DNA of 64,000 nucleotides from Methylosinus sp. H3A. Lineage in GTDB: Bacteria > Pseudomonadota > Alphaproteobacteria > Rhizobiales > Beijerinckiaceae. Each line of letters begins with the position of its first letter. Positions within the stretch are counted from its first letter, which is position 1. Below the pieces are notes generated by a model, which worked only from the letters and a program-made list of their open reading frames with translations, was not told where the DNA came from and ran no database searches. The DNA is taken from positions 310,001 through 374,000 of the forward strand of contig NZ_JADNQW010000005.1 of the NCBI RefSeq assembly GCF_015709455.1, written 5' to 3'. Position numbers and translations under genes: made by a program. Of the stretch, positions 8,195 to 16,862 are shown in pieces.

Positions 8195-9643
8195 TCAGAA
8201 ATCGGTCCAGACTCTGCTGCGACGCTCGCTCGCCCCGATGCGCCCCGACGCGACGACCTCGCCGCCGGACGCCGCCAGGCGCGGAACGGCCGCATAGGGC
8301 GTCGCGACTTCGAAGTCCCGGGCGATGCGGAAGCGCGAGATCAAGTCGATCAACCGCTTCGTCTTCTCGCTCAGCTCATGGCTCACGGCGGTGGTCTGCT
8401 CCGCCATGGCGGCGTTCTGCTGCGTGATCATATCCATCTGGCGGACGGAGCCGTTCACCTCGTTGAGCGCCGCGGCCTGCTGGCGCGCGCGCTCGGCGAT
8501 CTCCGCGACGACTCCATTGACGCGCCCGATCTCCTCGACGATATGCGAAAGCGCTTCGCCCGTGTCGCCGACGAGCGAGACGCCGCGGCCGATCTGCGCG
8601 TTCGAGACCGAGATCAGAATGTCGATCTCCTTGGCGGCCTTGGCGCTGCGGCGCGCGAGGTCGCGAATCTCCGCCGCCACCACCGCGAAGCCGCGTCCCG
8701 CCTCACCGGCGCGCGCCGCTTCGACGCCCGCGTTCAGCGCCAGCAGATTGGTCTGCGTCGCGATCGAGTCGATGACGCCGATGATCTGCGAAATCTTCTT
8801 CGACGATTGCTCGATATCGCCCATGCCGCCGATCGCCTGTCGCACGATGCCGCCGCTGGATTCCGCCTCCGAGCTCATATTGGAGACGATCTGCCGCGCA
8901 TTCTCGGCGTCTTCCGCGGTCCGCGCGACGGTCTCGGTGATCTGCGCGAGCGCCGCGGCGGTCTCCTCGAGATTGGAGGCCTGGCTCTCCGTGCGCCGCG
9001 ACAGATCGTCGGCCGCGGCGACGGTCTCCTGCATGCCGGAGCCCAAGAGCTTGGTGCTCTCGGCCATTTCGCCGATCGCCTCCGACAATTGTCCGACCGC
9101 GGTGTTGAAGTCGGTCTGCAGCCGTCGATAGGATCGAGGAACTTCGTCGGTCAGCCGATAGGTCAGATCCTTTTCGGCGATCTTGGCCAGCCCGTCGCCG
9201 AGCAGCTGGACGATGCGCGCCTGTGCGGCGTTGGCTTCCACGATGAGGCTCTCGTCGGCGCGGTGATCGAGGATCACCTGCCGAAGATTGACGAAAGCCT
9301 CGGCGAGACGCCGGACGCTCTCGGAACATTCGTCGATCTCGAGCCGATAGGACGTGTCGCCGTCGGCGAGCCGGCGGATCGCCTCGGTCACGGCGGCGAG
9401 GGGCGTGACCATGCGCGTGCGCACGGCGACGGCGCCCAGAATGCAGAGAAGGGCGATGAGTGCGGGGCCGACGAAGAGCGTCGCCAATCTCGGATCGCGC
9501 GCGGCTTCCCAGCCGCTCGCCGCGGCGAAGAGACGCCAGCTCACGATGGCCTGCGCGAATGCGATCACGGCGATGACGGACAGCAACATCGCCGACCGTG
9601 CGCGCAATCCCGTCGGAACAATGTCGCGCAAGCTATTCACCAT
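8195..9643 (-). CDS. Methyl-accepting chemotaxis protein with minimal periplasmic loop
   Basis: A 482-residue receptor. Two membrane helices (about residues 17-37 and 53-73) flank only some 16 residues, so there is no room for a periplasmic ligand-binding domain. A HAMP domain ([18 protein letters not shown]) is followed by a second HAMP-like unit ([10 protein letters not shown] region) and a full signalling domain with the hairpin tip [36 protein letters not shown]. The C-terminus ends RVWTDF, a possible CheR/CheB tether. I chose ATG 9643 because GGGAG sits about seven bases upstream and the hydrophobic segment follows properly. A CtrA-type box lies at 9816-9830. Confidence 0.93.
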   Translation of the reverse strand: MVNSLRDIVPTGLRARSAMLLSVIAVIAFAQAIVSWRLFAAASGWEAARDPRLATLFVGPALIALLCILGAVAVRTRMVTPLAAVTEAIRRLADGDTSYRLEIDECSESVRRLAEAFVNLRQVILDHRADESLIVEANAAQARIVQLLGDGLAKIAEKDLTYRLTDEVPRSYRRLQTDFNTAVGQLSEAIGEMAESTKLLGSGMQETVAAADDLSRRTESQASNLEETAAALAQITETVARTAEDAENARQIVSNMSSEAESSGGIVRQAIGGMGDIEQSSKKISQIIGVIDSIATQTNLLALNAGVEAARAGEAGRGFAVVAAEIRDLARRSAKAAKEIDILISVSNAQIGRGVSLVGDTGEALSHIVEEIGRVNGVVAEIAERARQQAAALNEVNGSVRQMDMITQQNAAMAEQTTAVSHELSEKTKRLIDLISRFRIARDFEVATPYAAVPRLAASGGEVVASGRIGASERRSRVWTDF

Positions 9644-9815
9644 GGAATCTCCCGGCCACCCGAAACGAATGGTCGACTGCGACGCTCGCGCCGACGAGAT
9701 GTCATCGGCTCGATAACGCCGGGTCGAGAGCGCGACGGATAGACGCCCGCCCGGGACAATGTCCAAATCGACCGGAATCCTGAACCGCCGCGAGACAGTA
9801 ATGGACCAGTCGCCG

Positions 9816-9830
9816 TTAAGTTAAGGTTAA
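9816..9830. promoter_or_regulatory. Perfect CtrA-type box TTAA-N7-TTAA
   Basis: TTAA at 9816-9819 and TTAA at 9827-9830 with exactly seven bases between match the consensus of the cell-cycle regulator CtrA of alphaproteobacteria. It is about 173 bases upstream of the receptor start at 9643 and just after the end of ccmG, in an AT-richer stretch. Binding is inferred. Confidence 0.55.
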
Positions 9831-9837
9831 TAAAAGC

Positions 9838-10455
9838 CTACTTCTCGCCGTTGGCGAGCGCGGCGGCGCGCGTCTGCGCGAGCGCTTTTTCGATCTCGGG
9901 AAGCAGCGTCTCTTCCAGCGCCTGACGTGTCAGAGGCCCGACGAATTTATAGGCGATGGCGCCGTCGCCGCGAATGACGAAAGTCTCCGGCACGCCATAG
10001 ACGCCGAAGTCGATCGCCACGCGCCCGGCGAGATCGACGCCGATCGCCGCATAGGGATTGCCGACATCCTCGAGGAAGCGCAGCGAATTGGCGGGCTCGT
10101 CCTTATAGGCGAGCCCGGCGAGCGTGACGCCCTTTTGCGCGAGAGCGGCGTCCTTGGCGAGCGCCAGCAATTGCGCATGCTCGGCGCGACAGGGCGCGCA
10201 CCAGGAGGCGAACACATTCACGACGCTCACATGGCCCTTGCGCAGATCGTCGCCGGCGAGGCCGCCGACGCCGGCGAGGCCCGGCAGAGCGGGAAGCGCA
10301 AAAGCCGGCGCCTGCTTGCCGATGAGCGCCGAGGGCAGCCGCGAGGCGTCGCCCGCAAAGAGCCGCGCCAAGAAGAGAATGGCGAGCGCCGCGAATATCG
10401 CGAGCGGCAGAAAGAGCGCCAGCCGGCCGCGCGGAGCGGAGTCTTGCGCGCTCAT
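9838..10455 (-). CDS. ccmG: Cytochrome c biogenesis thiol:disulfide oxidoreductase CcmG/DsbE
   Basis: A 205-residue membrane-anchored periplasmic thioredoxin. After one membrane helix (about residues 12-34) the redlike fold starts with IGKQAPAFALPAL, and the redox motif is W85-C86-A-P-C89. The cis-proline segment is in GVYGVPETFVI. CcmG reduces apocytochrome c (or CcmH) before haem attachment. It is the last of three overlapping genes, ccmC-ccmD-ccmG, with the start overlapping the ccmD stop. The ccmA/ccmB exporter genes are not beside it. Confidence 0.95.
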   Translation of the reverse strand: MSAQDSAPRGRLALFLPLAIFAALAILFLARLFAGDASRLPSALIGKQAPAFALPALPGLAGVGGLAGDDLRKGHVSVVNVFASWCAPCRAEHAQLLALAKDAALAQKGVTLAGLAYKDEPANSLRFLEDVGNPYAAIGVDLAGRVAIDFGVYGVPETFVIRGDGAIAYKFVGPLTRQALEETLLPEIEKALAQTRAAALANGEK

Positions 10456-10613
10456 AGCGTCTCCCCGCGATCGCCGGCGCCATTCTTCTCGAGCCGCGCG
10501 AGCTCGCCGGCGAGGCGCCTATGCTCGACGAGAGTGCGAATGAGCAGGACGAGGATGGTCGCGGCCGTCAGGCCATAGGCCAGCAGAATATAGCCCCAAT
10601 GTTCGTCGATCAC
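10452..10613 (-). CDS. ccmD: Haem exporter protein CcmD
   Basis: A 53-residue protein with a single N-terminal membrane helix (HWGYILLAYGLTAATILVLL) followed by a charged cytoplasmic tail (RTLVEHRRLAGELARLEKN). This is the typical CcmD pattern; CcmD stabilises the CcmC-CcmE-haem complex and helps release holo-CcmE. It begins with GTG overlapping the ccmC stop by four bases (GTGA) and ends overlapping ccmG. Its small size makes it easy to miss. Confidence 0.88.
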   Translation of the reverse strand: MIDEHWGYILLAYGLTAATILVLLIRTLVEHRRLAGELARLEKNGAGDRGETL

Positions 10614-11383
10614 TGCGCCGGCTCCAGCAATTGCCCCGCGGCGCCGCCCTCTTCTCCCGCGGCGGCGGCCTGCAGCGCCAGCCGCGCGACGCGGCGGCGC
10701 AGAATCTCATTGCGGATCGCCATCAGATGCAGAGCCAGAAACAGCGCCGTCGCGCCGAGCGCCATGATCAGCAGCGGCCACAACATGGAGGAGGCGATCG
10801 TCGGGCCGCCGGCGCGGAACACCGAGGCCGGCTGATGCAGCGTGTTCCACCAGTCGACGGAATATTTGATGATCGGGATATCGACGAAGCCGACCAGAGT
10901 CATGATCGCCGCTATGCGCGCGCCGCGCGGACTGTCCTCCATCGTCTGCCGCAACGCGATCAGTCCGAGATAGAGCAAGAAGAGAATCAGCATGGAGGTG
11001 AGACGCGCGTCCCACACCCAGAATGTCCCCCACATGGGCTTGCCCCAGAGCGAGCCGGTCACGAGGCAGACGAAGGTGAAGGCGGCGCCGAGCGTCGCCG
11101 CGGTCTTCTGCGCGGCGTCGGCCAGCGGATGCCGCCACACCAGCACGCCGAGCGAGGCGGAGGTCATGACCACATAGGCGAACATGGCGAGCCAGGCCGC
11201 CGGCACATGGATATACATGATCTTGACCGTCTCGCCCTGCTGATAATCGGCGGGCGCGACGAAGAAGACGAGATAGAGGCCGAGGCCGATGAGCAGCGCG
11301 CTCGCGCCCCCCAGCCAGGGCAGGACGCGCCGCGTCAGCCGCAGGAACACGGCGGGATTGGCTAAGGACGAAAACGCGATCAT
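10610..11383 (-). CDS. ccmC: Haem exporter permease CcmC
   Basis: A 257-residue six-helix inner-membrane protein of the haem-handling family. The signature tryptophan-rich motif is seen in GKPMWGTFWVWDARLTSM, flanked by conserved histidines (IMYIHVPAAW and NTLHQPASV) that bind haem while it is passed to the chaperone CcmE. It heads the ccmCDG set. Upstream lies ctpA on the same strand, separated by 65 bases with a hairpin, so ccmC probably has its own promoter or reads through from ctpA. Confidence 0.95.
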   Translation of the reverse strand: MIAFSSLANPAVFLRLTRRVLPWLGGASALLIGLGLYLVFFVAPADYQQGETVKIMYIHVPAAWLAMFAYVVMTSASLGVLVWRHPLADAAQKTAATLGAAFTFVCLVTGSLWGKPMWGTFWVWDARLTSMLILFLLYLGLIALRQTMEDSPRGARIAAIMTLVGFVDIPIIKYSVDWWNTLHQPASVFRAGGPTIASSMLWPLLIMALGATALFLALHLMAIRNEILRRRVARLALQAAAAGEEGGAAGQLLEPAQ

Positions 11384-11415
11384 GACGGCCCGCGGAACGA
11401 GACGGCGCGAGCGGC

Positions 11416-11433
11416 GGAGGGCTCACGCCCTCC
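11416..11433 (-). terminator. Hairpin after ctpA
   Basis: Seven-base stem (ggagggc / gccctcc) with a four-base loop, 16-33 bases beyond the ctpA stop on the minus strand. There is no clear T-run, so it may only attenuate transcription into ccmC. Confidence 0.35.
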
Positions 11434-11448
11434 CCGCCCGCGTCGCGA

Positions 11449-12801
11449 TCAGTTGGAGACCTTGGACTTCGACGACTCCGCAGGCTTCGACTGCTCGGCC
11501 GTGCTCTGCGGCTTGAACTTGCCGTGCAGAATCTCGACCGCCGCGATCAGCTGCTTGTCCTTCTTCGCGTCCGGCGGGACATAGGCCTGCGAGCCGCTCT
11601 TCTCGTCCTCGCCATTCTTGAGATGGCCCTTCAGCGAGGCCTCGCCCTTGGTGTCGTCCTTGCCCTTGAGCTCGTCCGGCACATCCTGCAGCAGATTGAT
11701 GTCCGGATCGATGCCCTTGGCCTGGATCGAGCGGCCGGACGGCGTGTAGTAGCGCGCCGTGGTCAGGCGCAGCGCGCCATTGTTGCCGCCGAGCGGGATG
11801 ATCGTCTGCACAGAGCCCTTGCCGAAGGAGCGCGTGCCCAGGATGGTCGCGCGCTTATGGTCCTGCAGCGCGCCGGCGACGATCTCCGAGGCGGAGGCCG
11901 AGCCGCCGTTGATCAGCACCACCACCGGCTTGCCGCGCGAAATATCGCCCGCCGCCCGCGCATTGTAGCGCTGCGTCTCGTCGGCCGTGCGGCCGCGCGT
12001 CGAGACGATCTCGCCATGGTCGATGAAGCTGTTGACCACCTGGATCGACTGGTCGAGCAAGCCGCCGGGATTATTGCGCAGATCGACGATATAGCCCTTG
12101 AGCTTGTCGCCGGGCATCTCCTGCTGGAACTTCTGGATCGCCGTGCGCAGCCCGTCCGACGTCTCCTCGTTGAACTGGGAGATGCGGATATAGCCGATAT
12201 CGTCCTCTTCCTTGTGCGAGCGCACCGATTTGATGTGGATCTCGGCCCGCACCAGCTTGACCTCGATCTTCTCCCGGTCCTTGCCGCGCAGCAGGGTGAG
12301 CTTCACCGAGGTGTTGATCGCGCCGCGCATCTTGTCGACGGCCTGATTGAGCGTGAGGCCCTGCACATTGTCGTCGTCTATGGCGAAGATCAGGTCGCCG
12401 GACATCACGCCGGCGCGCGAGGCGGGCGTATCGTCGATCGGCGTGACGACCTTCACCAGGCCGTCCTCCTGCGTGACCTCTATGCCGAGGCCGCCGAACT
12501 TGCCCTCGGTCTGCGTCCGCATGTCCTTGAAGCCCTTGGCGTCGAGGTAGCTCGAATGCGGATCGAGCGAGGTCAGCATGCCGTTGATCGCCGATTCGAC
12601 GAGCTTCTGCTCGTCCGGCCTCTCGACATAGTCGGCGCGCACCTTGTCGAACACATCGCCGAAGAGGCTCAGATTCTTATAGGTGTCGGCGGCGGCGGCG
12701 AAGGCCGGGGAGCCGATCAATACGCGCGCATTCTGTCCGAGCGTGGCGCATCCCGCCCCGATGACGATTCCCGTTATGATCAATGAGGCCTTGCGCATCA
12801 T
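11449..12801 (-). CDS. ctpA: Carboxy-terminal processing protease CtpA (S41)
   Basis: A 450-residue periplasmic serine protease. An N-terminal hydrophobic signal segment (ASLIITGIVIGAGCATLG) leads to a tail-specific protease core: PDZ domain at about residues 90-175 (GGLGIEVTQEDGLVKVV), then the catalytic serine in GGSASASEIVAGAL and the lysine in RSFGKGSVQTI. The C-terminus is a charged Lys/Ser-rich tail. The start ATG overlaps the stop of the LytM-domain gene upstream. The same gene order (EnvC-type protein followed by CtpA) is common in Rhizobiales and suggests joint work on peptidoglycan hydrolase control. A second ATG is directly adjacent at 12798. Confidence 0.94.
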   Translation of the reverse strand: MMRKASLIITGIVIGAGCATLGQNARVLIGSPAFAAAADTYKNLSLFGDVFDKVRADYVERPDEQKLVESAINGMLTSLDPHSSYLDAKGFKDMRTQTEGKFGGLGIEVTQEDGLVKVVTPIDDTPASRAGVMSGDLIFAIDDDNVQGLTLNQAVDKMRGAINTSVKLTLLRGKDREKIEVKLVRAEIHIKSVRSHKEEDDIGYIRISQFNEETSDGLRTAIQKFQQEMPGDKLKGYIVDLRNNPGGLLDQSIQVVNSFIDHGEIVSTRGRTADETQRYNARAAGDISRGKPVVVLINGGSASASEIVAGALQDHKRATILGTRSFGKGSVQTIIPLGGNNGALRLTTARYYTPSGRSIQAKGIDPDINLLQDVPDELKGKDDTKGEASLKGHLKNGEDEKSGSQAYVPPDAKKDKQLIAAVEILHGKFKPQSTAEQSKPAESSKSKVSN

Positions 12802-14213
12802 CCGCCAACCTTCTGAAGTTCCGGCTTCGCCCACCATGGGCCCGGATCGATGGACGTTCCGTCCTTGCGAAACTCTACATAGAGAATGGGCTGTTTCGCG
12901 CCGATAGCAATGGCCGCCGCAGTCCTGACGGCGCCGCCGCCCATGTTCGCCACCGGCTCGCCGGCGAGGACGAATTGTCCCACGGCGACGGAGATCTGGT
13001 CCATCCCAGCCAAGGTGACATAATAACCGCCGCCGGCGTTGATGATCAAGAGTTGTCCATAGGAACGGTAACGGCCGGCGAATACGACCCAGCCGTCGCA
13101 GGGCATGGCCACGATCGCGTTGTCCCGCGCCGCGATCGACACGCCTTTCTCGGTCGCGCCCGAGCCATCCGACGCGCCGAAGCGCTTGATGATCGCGCCC
13201 GCCGTCGGCAGGGCCAACCGACCTTTCAGATCGGCGAAGGCGACGGCTGGAGCGAGACGGGCGGCGTCCTTGAACGGCGCCGCCAGCGCCTTGGCGCGGC
13301 TCTCCTGCGACATTGCAGCGTCCGCCGCGGCGCGCTCGGCGTCCGCCCGCCGCGCCGCTTCGGCCGCGCGCCGGGCCGCATCGACCTCGCCCTCCATATG
13401 GGCGATCAGCTCCTTCAAATTCGTCGCCTTGGCCGCGAGCGAACGCGCTCGTTCCGCCTCGAAATCCAGCGCGCTCTGCGCCAGCATCAACGCCTTCTGC
13501 CGCGTCTCGACGAGGGCGGCGAGGCGAACGCGCTCCTCCTTCAAATGCTCGAGCTCGGCAATGAGGCTCGTCTTCTCCGTCTCGATGCGGCCCCGCAGCG
13601 CGATGAGCTCGGAAAGATCGGATTTGAGCGTCTCGACCTCGGCGCGCATCTGCGGCAGCACCGAGCCGAGCAGCATGGCGGCGCGAATGCTCTCCAGAAT
13701 ATCCTCGGGCTTGGCCAACAGAGCCGGCGGCGGCTTGCGCCCCATGCGCTGCAGCACGAGCAGCACCTCGCCGATCAGCGCGCGGCGGCCGGCGAGCGAT
13801 TTGACCAGCGCCCGCTCGCTCTGCATCGAGGCGTCGAGCCGCGCGCCGACCTCATCGGCGCGCTTCTCCAGCACGCCGACGCGCTGGACCGCGTCCACCA
13901 GCGCAGAATTGAGCTTCGCCCGATCGGCGCGCAACGTCTCGATCTCCGCCTCGATCTTGCGGCGGCTCTCGGCCGAGACGTTCATCGTGTCCTCGAGGCT
14001 GCGCAGCTCCGAGCGTTTTCCGGTAATTTCGGGATGGTCCTCGGCGCTCGTCAGCGTCTCGACGATCGGCGTCGGCTTCAGCGTCATCGGCGCGATGGCC
14101 CCGCGCAGGCTCTCCGCACGCGCCGGCTCCGCGGTCGCCGCCAGAATGAGACACATTGCCGCAGCCGCGCCGCGTCCCTCGCCGAACTCCCACCGCTCCG
14201 ATCTACGTCCCAT
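12798..14213 (-). CDS. Degenerate LytM/M23-domain coiled-coil protein (EnvC-like)
   Basis: A 471-residue exported protein: short signal segment (AAAAMCLILAATAEPARA), a long coiled coil (about residues 55-290, rich in Glu, Arg, Leu), and a C-terminal LytM domain from about 325. The metal-site residues of active M23 peptidases are not in place: the usual H-x-G-x-D reads K-G-V-S-I and the usual H-x-H near the end reads L-A-G-M. This fits EnvC-type activators, which lack catalysis and switch on amidases at the division site. The ATG at 14213 was chosen because a G-rich site precedes it and the signal peptide follows. Its stop overlaps ctpA. Confidence 0.85.
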   Translation of the reverse strand: MGRRSERWEFGEGRGAAAAMCLILAATAEPARAESLRGAIAPMTLKPTPIVETLTSAEDHPEITGKRSELRSLEDTMNVSAESRRKIEAEIETLRADRAKLNSALVDAVQRVGVLEKRADEVGARLDASMQSERALVKSLAGRRALIGEVLLVLQRMGRKPPPALLAKPEDILESIRAAMLLGSVLPQMRAEVETLKSDLSELIALRGRIETEKTSLIAELEHLKEERVRLAALVETRQKALMLAQSALDFEAERARSLAAKATNLKELIAHMEGEVDAARRAAEAARRADAERAAADAAMSQESRAKALAAPFKDAARLAPAVAFADLKGRLALPTAGAIIKRFGASDGSGATEKGVSIAARDNAIVAMPCDGWVVFAGRYRSYGQLLIINAGGGYYVTLAGMDQISVAVGQFVLAGEPVANMGGGAVRTAAAIAIGAKQPILYVEFRKDGTSIDPGPWWAKPELQKVGG

Positions 14214-14353
14214 CGTCCCCGCCGCTCGCCCTTCGCCTTCGAAGCGGCGCCGATTCCGCCCGCGACTCTCCGCGCCCGTCGCATGCCGAGGGGCGAATCT
14301 CGATCGCGGCAGTTGGCTATTCAATAGCGTCCACAATACGGCGGAGACGGCGC

Positions 14354-15643
14354 CTATCGCCGCGGCGACAGCTGGAAATCGACGCCGCTCCCACTCGCGC
14401 TCTCGGGCGCGTCCTTGGACACGGGCCGTCCGCTCTCCCCGGCGACCGAAAGACGCCCACGCTCGACGCCCATATGGCCGAGATAATCGACGACGCGAGC
14501 GGCGCGGTCGCGCGCCAGCGTCCGCGCAGCGCGATCGCCGCCCTCGGCGCGCACGCGCACCTCGACCTCGCTCTGCGGGCAGCGCTGGAGCAGACCGATC
14601 GCCTTGTCGAGCGCGCCAGTGGAAGCGCGCCTCACCCCGGCGCCACGTCGGCTGAATCGAACAGGCTCGCGCGCGAGAGCCGCGGTCAGCGCCTTCTGGC
14701 AGGTCGGGACGTCGAGCTCGCCGCTCGCCGGGATCGGCCGCTCGGCCTCGCTCTGATCCGGCCCGGACGCAGCCGGAGCCGCGGGCGGAGCCGGCTCGGA
14801 AGAGGCGGAGGCGGCGCCGGACGGTCGAGCGAGCTCCGGCGCGACCGCCACAGGCGTCGTCGGCGCCGGCTTCGCGCCGCTCCGCATCTGGTCCTTGGAT
14901 TTGGGCGCCGATCCCGACGGAGCCGCCGGCGAGGCGGCGCCCGGCCCCCCATTCGCCGCCGGCGGCTGGCCGTTCTGCGGTGTCTGGGCCGGACCTTCGG
15001 CGCCATTGGGCGCGACGCCGGATGCGGGCGGCGCCGAAGCCTCGTCCTCGCGCGCGGCGCGCCGTGCGGTCACTGCGTTCTCGAAGGATTTGGCGGCGGA
15101 GCCGGCGAGCCCGTCCACATCGGCAATGCGCCTGACGCCGGGAATATGCGCGATCTCCGCTTCCGCCGCGGCGCGCTTGGCGGCGTCGCGCGGCAGCAAT
15201 ATGTCGCGGCCGGCGACGTCGAGATAGGCGGGATCTCCGCCGACTTTCTCGATCACGCTCGCCGCCTTGCGCTTGAGATCCTGCTCCACCGAGCGGCCGG
15301 CCAGGAAATCGGCGCCGAGCCACATCAGCGCCAATGGAATGAGGCCGATCGCCCAGCCCTCATTGTCGCGCAGCGAATGCCCGCCGATGAGCGCGCCGAG
15401 CGCCGCGCCGGCGAGAAAGCTGGGAAAAAGCAGCAGCCCCGTCTCGAGCCAGAAGCCGGAGCGTCCCGGCAAGAGCTCGAGCGCCGCGACCGGCAGGCCG
15501 GCGGCGAAGGCCAAAGCGAACCAGACCAGCCAGCCGGAGACAGGCCCACGCTCGGACCGTCTCGCGACCGAAAGCGCCGTCGCGAGCCCGACCGCGAAGG
15601 CCGAGACGCCCCAGGCCCAGAAATGCGTGAGGAGATAAGTCAT
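14354..15643 (-). CDS. Inner-membrane-anchored BON/OmpA-domain protein
   Basis: A 429-residue protein with about four hydrophobic helices in the first 115 residues (for example LVWFALAFAAGLPVAALEL and FLAGAALGALIGG). A short BON-like segment follows (ILLPRDAAKRAAAEAEIAHI then GVRRIADVDGL), then some 120 residues of Ala/Pro-rich linker, and finally an OmpA-type C-terminal domain (LDKAIGLLQRCPQSEVEVRV, then RDRAARVVDYLGHMGVERGRL), which in relatives binds peptidoglycan. It would link the inner membrane to the wall. Similar OmpA proteins use a beta-barrel or lipid anchor, so this layout is less common. A 140-base gap separates it from the EnvC-like gene. Confidence 0.75.
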   Translation of the reverse strand: MTYLLTHFWAWGVSAFAVGLATALSVARRSERGPVSGWLVWFALAFAAGLPVAALELLPGRSGFWLETGLLLFPSFLAGAALGALIGGHSLRDNEGWAIGLIPLALMWLGADFLAGRSVEQDLKRKAASVIEKVGGDPAYLDVAGRDILLPRDAAKRAAAEAEIAHIPGVRRIADVDGLAGSAAKSFENAVTARRAAREDEASAPPASGVAPNGAEGPAQTPQNGQPPAANGGPGAASPAAPSGSAPKSKDQMRSGAKPAPTTPVAVAPELARPSGAASASSEPAPPAAPAASGPDQSEAERPIPASGELDVPTCQKALTAALAREPVRFSRRGAGVRRASTGALDKAIGLLQRCPQSEVEVRVRAEGGDRAARTLARDRAARVVDYLGHMGVERGRLSVAGESGRPVSKDAPESASGSGVDFQLSPRR

Positions 15644-15728
15644 GGCGCTCGAATGGTCCGGCCGGGGTGGCGAGATTGCGTCACGGGCCGATCTTTGGCA
15701 AGGCTCGGGGCCTCATCGGGAGACGCGC

Positions 15729-16439
15729 GTGACGCGGACATTGTCTCTATTCCTTATCCTCGCAGCGGCGCTGGCCGCCGCGCCGGCCGCGGCCTTCGAC
15801 GCGGTCGGCGAGACGAAGGCGCAAATTCTCCCTGTCGAGAGGACGCCCTTCCATGTCCCGGCCTTCCGCAACGACGCCGTCGCCATGCTGAATGTGCTGC
15901 TGCCGCCCCATCGCGTCGCGCCCTATCACGAACATTCCCGCGATTTCGCCTATGTCGTGGTGCGCGAGAGCCCGACCCTGGTGCAGAATTGGGGCGACGC
16001 CGAGCCGGTGTCGATCCGTTGGCCCCGCGGCGCGGTGGGCTTCGGCGCTTTTTCCAAACAGAGCCTCACCCATAAAGCGGAAAATGTCGGAGACGCCGCT
16101 CTGAGCATCGTCGGCTTCGAGCTTTTGGAGCCGGCGCCGAAAGGCCGCGCGCCCTCGGCGCGCCCCGCCGGCTTCGAGCAGATTGTCGACAATGAGCGCC
16201 TGCGCGGCTGGCGCCTCGCCTTGAAGCCCGGAGAAACCGTCCCCGCTTTCACGCAGAGCGCGCCGGGCGTGCGGATCATCGTCGAAGGCGGCGAGCTGAT
16301 CGAGACGGACGCCGCCGGCGCCGGGCAGAATATGGCGCTGCAGCCCGGCGATTTTCAGTGGCGCGACGCCGGCCCCGCCCGCGCGCTGCGCAACGCCGGG
16401 GAAGCGCCGATCGAGATGGTGGAATTCGAGCTGAAGTGA
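15729..16439 (+). CDS. Exported cupin-like protein
   Basis: A 236-residue protein with a clear signal peptide (LSLFLILAAALAAAPAAAFDA). The mature part looks like two cupin halves: the first has HRVAPYHEHSRDFAYVV, where the histidines and the acidic residue could bind a metal, and the second (GETVPAFTQSAPGVRIIVEGGEL) lacks those histidines. Substrate and role are unknown. I took the GTG at 15729 because GGGAG is about six bases upstream and the signal peptide follows at once; an upstream in-frame ATG at 15642 overlaps the divergent gene and would bury the signal sequence. Confidence 0.75.
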   Translation: MTRTLSLFLILAAALAAAPAAAFDAVGETKAQILPVERTPFHVPAFRNDAVAMLNVLLPPHRVAPYHEHSRDFAYVVVRESPTLVQNWGDAEPVSIRWPRGAVGFGAFSKQSLTHKAENVGDAALSIVGFELLEPAPKGRAPSARPAGFEQIVDNERLRGWRLALKPGETVPAFTQSAPGVRIIVEGGELIETDAAGAGQNMALQPGDFQWRDAGPARALRNAGEAPIEMVEFELK

Positions 16440-16490
16440 GGCGTATCGATTATATCGATAAACTGCAATCGGCTCCGACCAGCCGTCCCT

Positions 16491-16793
16491 TCACCGGGTA
16501 AACCGCAACGCCGCGAACAACAGCCCGCCGACTGCGAGCTGCGTCACCACCATCCAACGCAGGATTTCGACCTTCAGATTGGCCGAGCTCGTGTCGATCT
16601 TGGCTTCCAGCCGGTCCATGTCGGACTTGATCTTCGTTTCGAGCCGGTCGATGTCGGATTTCGAAGCGACTCCGTCGCGCAAGGCGACGTCCAGCGCCTC
16701 GGCGTGAGCGCGCGCCTCCTTTTCGTCGACCCCGGCTTCCCTCAGGCGATCGACATAGGCGAGGCGGTCGAAAACAAAGGCTGCGGAACTCAT
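16491..16793 (-). CDS. DUF1640-like coiled-coil membrane protein
   Basis: A 100-residue protein resembling the DUF1640/CCDC90 group: an N-terminal helix (AYVDRLREAGVDEKEARAHA), heptad-like repeats (SDIDRLETKIKSDMDRLEAK) and one C-terminal membrane helix (WMVVTQLAVGGLLFAALRF). Such proteins are frequent and often strain-variable in alphaproteobacteria; eukaryotic relatives are linked to the mitochondrial calcium uniporter regulator. Function in bacteria is unknown. ATG 16793 gives the standard family start (MSSAAFVFDRLAY); an upstream TTG is unlikely. Convergent with the cupin gene. Confidence 0.82.
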   Translation of the reverse strand: MSSAAFVFDRLAYVDRLREAGVDEKEARAHAEALDVALRDGVASKSDIDRLETKIKSDMDRLEAKIDTSSANLKVEILRWMVVTQLAVGGLLFAALRFTR

Positions 16794-16862
16794 GCGCGGA
16801 AAGATAGGCTCGCGTCGACAGGAAGGCAAATTATTCGCCGCGGAGAGCGACGCCCGGTAGCC

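Noticed and set aside
7700..9742. A 680-codon plus-strand frame across the lipoprotein and receptor genes
   Set aside because: Shadow of the receptor on the other strand; no domain, no ribosome-binding site, and it ignores the clear minus-strand genes.
16444..16460. Palindrome tatcgat-tat-atcgata as an operator
   Set aside because: It lies between two convergent gene ends, where no promoter is expected; a weak hairpin is the simpler reading.
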